Assembly (NCBI GenBank): GCA_020726505.1
Contig: JAHLEZ010000037.1
Location: 372,001-436,000, forward strand
DNA length: 64,000 nt
Direction: 5' to 3'
From: Leptodontidium sp. MPI-SDFR-AT-0119
Taxonomy: Eukaryota > Ascomycota > Leotiomycetes > Helotiales > Leptodontidiaceae
The translations under genes and the position numbers were made by a program. Shown here piece by piece: positions 55,819-64,000 of this stretch (position 1 is its first letter; each line of letters starts with the position of its first letter). A model generated the notes under the pieces. It did no database searches and was not told where the DNA came from. It saw only the letters and a list, made by a program, of their open reading frames with translations.

Positions 55819-57139
55819 ATGTCGGCAGCTAAGAAAATCATCGCTATCATCGGAGCCACTGGTGCTCAAGGAGGCTCGGTCGTGAATTCGATCCTCGCTG
55901 ATTCCAAGATGAGCCCCCAATGGGCAATCCGCGGAATCACTCGCGATGCCTCGAAGGACTCGTCCAAGAAACTCGCCAGCCAAGGCGTCGAGGTCGTCAC
56001 TGTAAGTCTTCTCAACATGAAATCAAAATTAAACGTAGTTTGGATAGACCGCTGACAGATCCGATGCGATAGGGCGATGTGAACTCCAAGGCTAGCATGC
56101 TCGCTGCTTTCAAAGGAGCGTATGCCGTCTTCGCAGTGACGAACTACTGGGAGACGATGGATTCGAAGGTTGAAATTGAGCAGGGCAAGAACCTGGCTGA
56201 TGCTGCGCTGGAGTCTGGCGTCCAGCATTTCATCTGGAGTTCTCTCCCAAACGTTACTGAAGGTACAGTACATCTTCATCCTACATCTCCCCCTACATTC
56301 AATTTCATTTCATTCAACAATCAAAACTCTCTAATGATCCCCCTTATCCTCTCTCTCATATGTCGTAGTGAGCCTTTTTCGCTGACAAAATCAAAATCAA
56401 AAGCCACCAACGGACAACTCAAGAACGTCCACCATTTTGACAGCAAAGCCGCAGTCGAAACCTACATCCGCACCACCTCCCTCCCAGCAACCTACATGAT
56501 GCCCGGATTCTACATGTCCAACCTCCCCGGCCAGGCGTTCAAGCCCTCACCCCCCAACAACGCCTGGACACTCAGCATGCCCGTCCCCTCCGCCTCCCCC
56601 GTCCCGCTCTTCGCAACCGTAGAAGACACCGGAAAATTTGTCAAAGGGATCCTTAACAACCGCTCCGAGACGCTAGGCAAGCACGTCCTGGCTGCTACCA
56701 AGTATTATTCCTTTGACGAGGTTATTGAGGTGTTCAAGAAGGTTTATCCTGAGGCTGGGAAGACGGCGGGGTATTATGAGGCTCCGCATGAGGTGTATCT
56801 CGGCTGGATGAAGGGCGCGGGATTGCCTGATTTTGCGGCGGAGGAGCTGTTGGAGAATATGAGGCTGTTGAATGAGGGGGGGTATTATGGGGGTGAGAGC
56901 TTGGAGTGGAGTGCTTCTGTGAGTGGTGATTTCTCATTCTTCTCCTCCTCGTTCCCTTCATTCCTTGTTTCCTAGCATCGTTTGACTTGGTTTAATTTTG
57001 AATTGGTTCGGTTTGATATGGTTTGATATGATTGAAGAGCTTGGAGCTGATCTGTTGGTGTATGTAGCTTGTCGATGAGCCCTTGACGACTTGGGAGGAG
57101 TTTATCAAGAGCTCCAAGGTCTTTGCGGATTTGAAGTAA
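55819..57139 (+). CDS. NmrA-like family NAD(P)-binding protein, four exons
   Basis: Exons 55819-56001, 56073-56262, 56404-56918, 57068-57139, introns 71, 141 and 149 nt, 319 aa. Residues 7-20 hold the Rossmann motif IIGATGAQGGSVV; VFAVTNYWE, HFIWSSLPNVTE, HFDSKAAVE and YMMPGFYM follow, all usual in NmrA/HSCARG-type proteins (atypical short-chain dehydrogenase fold). Members sense NADP or act as reductases; the exact role is open. Intron 2 (141 nt) is in frame without a stop, so the frame reads through it; it is placed by its GTACAG donor, AAAAG acceptor and by the family sequence on both sides. Intron 3 likewise starts GTGAGT and ends TATGTAG. Confidence 0.88.
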
Positions 57140-57524
57140 AGCCGTAAAACCAAAAGCTCGCTTCGCTGACGAGCGGCCCCATTGGCAAACCCGCGGCCCT
57201 CAGTTAAGCCAGGGCTAAGGTCTCGTATGATGAGATAGTTTTTTTTTGGGGGGGGGGGGGGGGGGGGGGGAAGGAGGTTTCAGGTTGTTTTGCTTTTCAA
57301 ACGAAGATGAAGGAGAAAATGAATAGATATGTGAAATAAATAAGTAGCCTCCTTCCAAAGAAGGAGAAAAATATGTTTGCATAAGAAATGAAATGAAGCG
57401 TTTACTGGCAAAATTTTGTGCTGTTGAATTGCCTCCTCTGGTGGGCTTATATCGAATCTGGATAGAACACTTGATAGAAGATGCTCACTTAACCCTCTAA
57501 TCATTGGATCAACAAGTCCAAGTT
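57140..57524. other. Intergenic region with a 23-nt G-run
   Basis: T-run followed by about 23 G at 57248-57270, on the plus strand. No gene. Confidence 0.6.
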
Positions 57525-58655
57525 TCAAACATAAAAAGATAACGAATTCCCAGCCCCATCCACTGCTGGGTCAAACACTTCCTCAGCCACACCAGCCGAA
57601 GAATTCGTAGCAGCAGAAATCCTCGCCTCCTCCAAAATCATCTTCCTTCCCTCTCCCGTCGACAAAACCCTCCAATGCAGTTCCCTCAACTCCGGCACCA
57701 CATCATTTCCATTCTCCCCCCTCAAACTCCCTAGTTCCACAATATCTCTATACCGTCTCGCAAACCACTGCTGTCTACGATCAACAAGTAAACCATCTAA
57801 ATACAACCTCCCACTCTTCATCTCTAACCCAGATAAATACTCTAGCCCAGCGTGAGAACGTAATGGCGATCCTGGGTTCTTACTGGCTTCTAACTCCAGA
57901 GTTTCGCCTACGATCGTGAGACTTCTCAAGCTAGGAAATGAAGGTAACACGCGTGCTAGCATGGTGAATAAACTCCTCCTCTGCTGAGAGTTATGACATC
58001 GCACTCCATGTCTTAGGGCGAGATGTTGGACATTCTCTAGACCACTCAGTTTCGGACCCCTACCTCTCAAATCTACCCCTAGACATATCGTCAAATCAAC
58101 ACGTCGGAACTTCCTAGGTAGGCGACGCAATCCCCGTGGCGCTTCCGATAAGCACAGTTCATCGAGGAATAAAATATCGCGGGTGAATGAGAAGTATATC
58201 TCTACTATATCCTTAGCATTTGGTGAGGAATTGTTGAATGTGCGGACGTAGATACGTGATGCCACGGCGTGGGATTCGCGGCAAACGAGGAGAGCGGAGG
58301 GAGGAGAGGAGTCGCTGCGGAAACTGTAGTCGGTGGAGTGTGTGGTTGGAGTGGGTTTGGGGCGGCGACGAGAACCGGGTTTCATGCCTATGCGCTTTGA
58401 GAGGGGTTGTTGGCGCCGGGTGTGAGGGTGAAGGAGATGGAGACGGGTGCATTCGAGGGAGATTATTCGGGGGGTGGGGAGCGACAGGTGCCAGATTTGA
58501 GAGCGGATCTCGGGTGGGAGGAGGGGGAATTGTGGGAATGTGGATGGGGTTGAGTTTGAGGTTGAGGTGGATGGGAAGGGTGTTGAGAATGAGGGTCGGC
58601 TGATAGGCGACGGGTGTGAGATTAGATTGTGATGATGAGGCGAGAGGGAGGCCAT
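57525..58655 (-). CDS. 2EXR-domain protein
   Basis: Single exon, 376 aa. After a Ser/Pro-rich start, residues about 41-65 read FPLLPPEIRSQIWHLSLPTPRIISL, the 2EXR signature; LLVCRESHAVASRIY at about 123-137 and FTRDILFLDE are also standard for the family. A C-terminal block (LRELHWRVLSTGEGRKM, GNSLSF) is shared with the relic to its right. 2EXR proteins are abundant in Pezizomycotina; function unknown, F-box-like adaptors being one guess. Confidence 0.85.
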   Translation of the reverse strand: MASLSPHHHNLISHPSPISRPSFSTPFPSTSTSNSTPSTFPQFPLLPPEIRSQIWHLSLPTPRIISLECTRLHLLHPHTRRQQPLSKRIGMKPGSRRRPKPTPTTHSTDYSFRSDSSPPSALLVCRESHAVASRIYVRTFNNSSPNAKDIVEIYFSFTRDILFLDELCLSEAPRGLRRLPRKFRRVDLTICLGVDLRGRGPKLSGLENVQHLALRHGVRCHNSQQRRSLFTMLARVLPSFPSLRSLTIVGETLELEASKNPGSPLRSHAGLEYLSGLEMKSGRLYLDGLLVDRRQQWFARRYRDIVELGSLRGENGNDVVPELRELHWRVLSTGEGRKMILEEARISAATNSSAGVAEEVFDPAVDGAGNSLSFYV

Positions 58656-59058
58656 GGTTGATTTGTTTAATGCTAGTGCGGAAGCATGTCAGAGAAAACA
58701 GGAAAAGTTGACAGTTGAAGGCTGAAACTGGATGATTTGTCTTAGAAGGAGGTTAGTAGTAATGTTACCTCGCCGCACTCGCTTACGTAGCATGGCTTGG
58801 GGCTATTTATAGGGATTAGCCTCACATAATAAAGTACGGCATTAAACAATTATTTCCGGAACAACTCCAAACATATTATAAAATTAAGAAATACGCCGAT
58901 TGGTTGCAAACGAGAAGATAGAAACGAGTTTTCATTCCGGTGCTGACTAACTGAACTGAGAAAGAGAATTCGTTTTGCAATTGTTGAGGGGGATATGTAT
59001 CAGGCTTGCTGAGAAGCTCGTTGCTAGTGCCGCCACCGCCAGATGTGACTTGAGAATA
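58656..59058. other. Intergenic region, nothing recognised
   Basis: Promoter side of the 2EXR gene; no other feature seen. Confidence 0.45.
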
Positions 59059-59820
59059 CTACTCTAAGTCCGGAAGTGTAAAGGACAGCGAGTTTCCCAG
59101 TAGACCTAGAGTGGTAGCAGAGCGCTCGCAACAAGGCGGGTTCCTTTCACTTAATAAGCGAACTCGTTCCAACAGACGTTTCTCACCCTCCGGCATAGAG
59201 ATGATCTTGTAATGAAGCACTCGCAAGTGTGGTGCTGTGCCTGGCTTGCGCCCTATCTTCAACGTGCCCAAATTCACGTTACGGCCGTTTAACATTAGTC
59301 CTCTTCCGCGCCGATTTTCATGATTTACTTGACCTGCATAGCGACAGATCTACGACCTTCTAGAAAGAGCCGATCCTCGTCGCCGGTGACGTTTTCCATG
59401 CTCTTGAGGTTGGCGTGGGAGCTGAGCTGTTTTGTTGGGTCCATGTCAGGGAGGTCGTGTTTTGACAGGATGAGTGTGTAGGTCCGAATATTGGGAAATT
59501 CGGATATGAATTCTTCCAGCCGTAGCTAGAAACGATTGACCTCGCTAACCATCAAAACTGCCAGATACTCTGCTCGACTCGACGGAGGTCCTTGGCAGCT
59601 ATGCTTAGGCCGCTGATGCTCAGCCGGGTTGTTAACCAAGATGCGTCAGCAAACCCGGAACTTAAATGAATTACCATGAACTGAGTGTCGTAGAGAAACA
59701 AAGCATCCAGAGAGAAATCGAAATACGTATGCGGTCGGACTCCACTGCTGCCAAAGGAGCGGGTGCAGAACCGTACTGCTACGGCGTGGGAGTTTAATGG
59801 AGACTCGCGGATTCAATCGA
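59059..59820 (-). pseudogene. Decayed paralog of the 2EXR gene
   Basis: Pieces on the minus strand match the neighbour by eye: IRESPLNSHAVAVRF and FDFSLDALFLYD near 59820-59700, FISEFPNIRTYTLILS near 59510, LRVLHYKIISMPEG and GNSLSFTLPD near 59200-59060. The 2EXR motif itself is missing and stops or frame changes separate the pieces (for example TGA before IRES). Probably a tandem copy that lost its front. Confidence 0.6.
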
Positions 59821-60820
59821 CACCAATGTGGGATTTCAGAAGTGGAGATTAATTCTCCTCATCATTACGTTGAAAAAAAAACGTAGCTAGGTAAGGTGGT
59901 TAGCAGTGACAGCAGACAACTTCAAGTGGTATTATCGTAACACCCTCGCTTGCAGCCAGATAATCCATTAGATATGGGACCAAGAGATGCCCGAGTCAAT
60001 TGAACGATGCTTAGGATTAATGACGCGAACAATGCAACTTTTCTTAACATAACACCAAGACAGGAATAAGCAGCAAAACAAAGTAAACAAATCAACATGT
60101 ATGCAAAAAGGGGGTGTGAAAGGAGAGGCTTGATTGGGAGCCCAACTCCAGAGTGTCAATTACGACAAGGGAAGGCAAATACTTTGTCATCCATCGTAAT
60201 ATCAATGTCAATGTCACGTCAAGTGAAGCTATTCACAATCCGATGATGCTTGTTGATCTCTTTGTTTAGTTCAGGGGAAGTCGAAGTGGAAGTCGGCAAT
60301 TCATTTGCCCGTGCTGAGAACCAGTTGACTTAGGGCCCCACTTAGAGTCTGGTTTCAAGCCAATCACCAGTACTGCAGTCACGTGCCGACGCGGTTCGCG
60401 TTGATTGATTTTCTCGTCTCGAGGTGGCAGCCTTTCCCCTCGAGTCCTGAACTTCTTCCATCCCCCCTTTCTCCCTTCGATCTACATCCTCAACCTCATC
60501 CCCTTCGAGGAACACTCCCACTCCTACTCCCACTCATTGATCCTACATCGCGTCTTGTGTGCGTCAACACCTTCAATTCCCATCACTTCCCCTCCTCAAT
60601 TGCCTCGATAAGGCCCTGCGACCCTGGCAATCAGTGGCGGTCCTGCACGCACCCGCCCTCGATCCACAGCACCACCCCCCAAGCAATCCACGACCAACAA
60701 TCAACTCTGAACCATACAGGCAATCTTCTATGAAGACATTGCACCTGTCTCTACTATTGTACTAGACAACATCTGCCATCTGCCATCTGCCGACTGTCCA
60801 GCAACAGCTGTCCTTCGAAG
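59821..60820. other. Intergenic region, promoter of the RAD16-like gene
   Basis: No gene recognised. The right half is a CT-rich stretch as is common before fungal housekeeping genes. Confidence 0.5.
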
Positions 60821-63800
60821 ATGCCGCCCCAGAGAGGCAGACCACGCAAGGTGGACAGCTTGACTGCCACTCCTGCTGCTGCTTCTAGACCTTCATGTAA
60901 GTTGTAATCTTGTCCTGCCACTATTACTTGTCTCTTCTATTGTGTTTCTTTCCCTTTTGCCTGTCTGCGAGATGTCCTCTGTCCAGACCATCACCTTCGA
61001 AACTCCACTGACAAACTTGGGGATAGCAACCCGCCGTTCAGGACACTTCGAATCTGCCACCCCCCTTGGATTGCGAACCGTTGCCAAGCCTGCCGCACTG
61101 AACGAGGATGAGTCAATCCCTGATTTCATCTCCGCTGAAGATCTCGGTGAATTCATTTCATTGAAGGATAATAAGAAGAGAGCCATGGGCCGTGGTTCCT
61201 TGTCCTCTGTTTCAGACTCCATGGATCTCAACGAAGGAAGTGGCTATTCTACACCTGCTACAAGTGCCGCTGCTACACCTGCTGTCCTTGAAAAGGCATC
61301 TTCAAAGAAGAGAGGTCGTATTACATCAGCTATGATGAGCGAGGCTACCCCGGCTGTCAATGCTGTAGCTCGAGCTGCTACTCTTCGCAATAGCCAGTTC
61401 TCTATGAACAGTTCGATCGGCAAGCGCAAGAGAATTGCTGATTCTGAAGAGGACGAAGATGCCGATGAGAGTGACAGCCCAGATGCACAGTTGGCACGCG
61501 CTCTTCAAGACCAAGAAGATGCTGCTGCCATCTCCATGGTCATGGATGATGCTGAAAGCGATCTCGCTCCCCGCCGAACTTCTCGCAGCGGCCGCAAGAT
61601 TCTTCCAAAGTCATACTTCGTGCCAGACGATGAAGATGAAGACGATGATGATGAAATCAAAGTCCCATCTTCCCGCCGCCAAGCCAAGCATCCAAAGGTC
61701 GAACTTGGTTCAAAAGGCAAGAATCTTGTTACGTTTTCGAGTTCCCGTTCTTCCAACAAGAAGATTATCATTGAAGACTCTGAGGAAACCGATGATTTCA
61801 TCAATACTGACGATGCCGAGGACTCTGGGGACTCCGAGGACTCCGATGCCCCCATTACCCTGTCCAAGTCTGTTTTTACTCAGCGTGCTAGTGCTGCCAA
61901 GTCTGCTCCCAAGAGCAGCCCAAAGACCAACCACCGCACATCATCTTCAGGCCTGGGTTCTAGCATGAAGGTTTCTACCGCTACTCCTACGTTGAAGAGA
62001 AACAGTAGGAAAGCCTCGACTCCAATCTCTGTCCGTACGGAGAGTGACTTCGACGATCATTCCTCGCTTCTAGATGAGGACGACTACAATTCTGATGAGT
62101 TCGCTGCCGACGGCCCTTCTGGTTCCGATTCCGGTGCTGTGGCTCGTAGAACTACTCGTCTAACCAAAACTGCTGCCAAACAACGTATCGCTGAGCTCGA
62201 AGCTACTGGATTTGTATCACGCAGAGAGGCACAGGCTAGAGTCCGACTTGAAAATCACCACCCTGAGTTGCTCACCATGTGGTCTGACTTAGAGAAGCTA
62301 CCCAAGATTGGAGATGTCGCCATCGAACAGCCGAAGAATATCACTCGGGAACTCAAACCCTTCCAACTTCAAGGCGTAGCCTGGATGATGGAAATGGAGA
62401 AAACTGAATGGGCCGGTGGTCTTCTTGGTGATGAGATGGGAATGGGCAAGACCATTCAAGCTGTCTCGCTCATCATGTCCGATTGGCCCGCCAAGCAACC
62501 ATCTCTTGTCTTGATCCCCCCCGTTGCTATTATGCAGTGGCAACAAGAGATCAAGGACTACACCGATGGCACACTGAAGACTTTCGTCTATCATGGTACT
62601 AATCGTGAGGTCAAGACAATTACCTATCAAAAGTTGCTCAACTACGATGTCATTCTTATGTCGTATAATAGTCTCGAGTCAATGTTCAGAAAGCAGGAGA
62701 AGGGTTTCAAGCGCAAAGGACAACTGATCAAGGAAGTCAGTCTGATGCACAAGATCCACTTTCATCGTGTCATTCTTGACGAGGCTCACAGCATCAAGGT
62801 CAGTCCTTCGTCTTTTGAACATCTGGTCTCACTAACATTGCATAGACTCGTACCACTGGCTCTGCCAGGGCTTGCTTTGCTCTCAAGGCTGACCACAAAT
62901 GGTGTTTGTCTGGAACCCCTCTTCAAAACCGCATTGGCGAATTCTTCTCCCTGGTCCGTTTCCTCAACATTAGTCCCTTTGCTTGCTATTTCTGCAAGCA
63001 ATGCTCGTGTGCCTGTATGAACTGGGATATGAATGAGGATCACCGATGCAATACCTGCAACCACGGCAGCATGTCCCATCTCTCTGTCTTCAACCAGGAG
63101 CTATTGAATCCCATTGTAAAGTTTGGAAATTCAGGTCCTGGTAAGGAGGCCTTCCGCAAGCTGTCAATCTTGACAGGACGTTTCATGCTTCGCCGCGTGA
63201 AGCGTGATCACTCAACAGCCATGGAGCTTCCTGCAAAGGAGATCTATGTCGATCGTCAATTCTTTGGCGAGGAGGAGAACGACTTCGCAGCCAGCATCAT
63301 GAACAGTGGTACCCGCAAATTCGAAACCTATGTCGCTCAAGGTGTTCTTCTCAACAATTACGCCAACATCTTCGGTTTGATCATGCAAATGCGTCAAGTC
63401 GCCGATCATCCCGATCTGATCTTGAAGAAGAATGGTGAAGGTGGACAGAACATCATCGTATGCTGCATCTGTGATGAGACTGCTGAGGAGGCTATCCGCT
63501 CTGCATGCAAGCATGACTTTTGTCGTGCATGTGCAAAGAGTTACCTTGCTGCTTCTGGTATGTGAATTTCTCTTTCCACATGACAATCGCTAACTGAATG
63601 ACAAGACAATCCCGATTGCCCTCAATGCCACATTGCTCTCAGCATCGACATTGAACAACCCGATATCGAGCAGGATGAGCAACAGGTCAAGAAATCATCC
63701 ATCATCAACCGCATCAAGATGGAAAACTGGACTTCGAGCTCTAAGATTGAGACTCTTGTTCATGATCTTCATGAGTTGAGATCTAAGAACATGTCCCACA

Positions 63801-64000
63801 AGAGCATCATCTTCTCTCAATTCACCACCATGCTTCAGTTGGTTGAATGGCGCCTTCGTCGTGCTGGTATTACTACTGTCATGCTAGATGGCTCTATGAC
63901 CCCTGCTCAGCGCCAGGCCTCGATCAATCACTTCAAGACCGACGTCAAGGTTGAATGTTTCCTCGTCTCCCTCAAGGCTGGTGGTGTCGCTCTGAATTTG
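60821..64000 (+). CDS. RAD16: RAD16-type SNF2 helicase with RING finger, nucleotide excision repair (3' end cut by window)
   Basis: Clear exons: 60972-62798, 62846-63557, 63606 to the edge. The N-terminal third is acidic and Ser-rich (about residues 150-350). Then KPFQLQGVAWM, Walker A DEMGMGKT, MQWQQEI, DEAHS, WCLSGTPLQNRIGE, a Zn-type insert (CYFCKQC ... CNTC), FMLRRVKRDHS, the RING finger CCICDETAEEA ... CKHDFCRAC ... CPQC, and IIFSQFTTMLQL, GSMTPAQRQ and SLKAGGVALNL at the edge. This order is specific for Rad16, which with Rad7 forms the ATPase/ubiquitin-ligase complex of global genome repair. The start is uncertain: ATG 60821 begins a short exon with an AT-hook-like RGRPRK, but its strong GTAAGT donor at 60897 does not keep phase to the AG at 60971; a GTGGAC donor at 60851 would. 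ATG 60972 is a simple alternative. Confidence 0.9.

Overview
This is a gene-dense nuclear segment of a filamentous ascomycete (Pezizomycotina; Leotiomycetes is my best guess, from overall character only). Genes carry 47-140 nt GT-AG introns with CTRAY-type branch sites. The families are typically fungal: UstYa/DUF3328, HET, STAND-ankyrin, 2EXR/F-box-like, NmrA and Rad16. AT-rich, gene-empty stretches look like decayed repeats. I saw no rRNA, convincing tRNA or CRISPR.

Layout. 1-2.5 kb: the tail of a probable HET gene and an F-box/2EXR-like gene. 2.5-4 kb: AT-rich waste. 4-26 kb: a secondary-metabolism-like cluster holding five UstYa/DUF3328 genes, three genes of a second HxxHC membrane family, two EamA/DMT transporters, one small cysteine-rich secreted protein, one Erv29/SURF4 cargo-receptor paralog and one nuclear-looking protein of unknown family. 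27-38 kb: an allorecognition-like island with a broken STAND-ankyrin gene, two intact HET genes and an ankyrin relic. 39-43.5 kb: two divergent polytopic membrane proteins. 43.7-45.8 kb: a membrane-SH3 gene split by a 960-bp hAT element. 46-60 kb: small and housekeeping-like genes (CxxC protein, beta-helix/bactofilin-like protein, 84-aa protein, NmrA-like protein, 2EXR protein) and two decayed genes. 60.8-64 kb: a RAD16-type repair helicase running off the right edge.

The most interesting part is the 4-26 kb cluster. UstYa proteins are the oxidases and cyclases of fungal ribosomal peptide (dikaritin-type) and related pathways, but I find no repeat-containing precursor and no tyrosinase. A [DMT, UstYa] divergent pair is present twice as an inverted duplication around one copy of the second HxxHC family; the outer right DMT and the central gene are broken. 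Most cluster promoters share a roughly 27-bp element (CTTTCA-n-GGGGCA, then a TTGCC-like half, then TTCAAA). This argues that the genes, including the cargo receptor and the secreted peptide, are co-regulated. Exon structures were resolved by hand from splice sites and reading phase; family calls rest on motif recognition, not searches.
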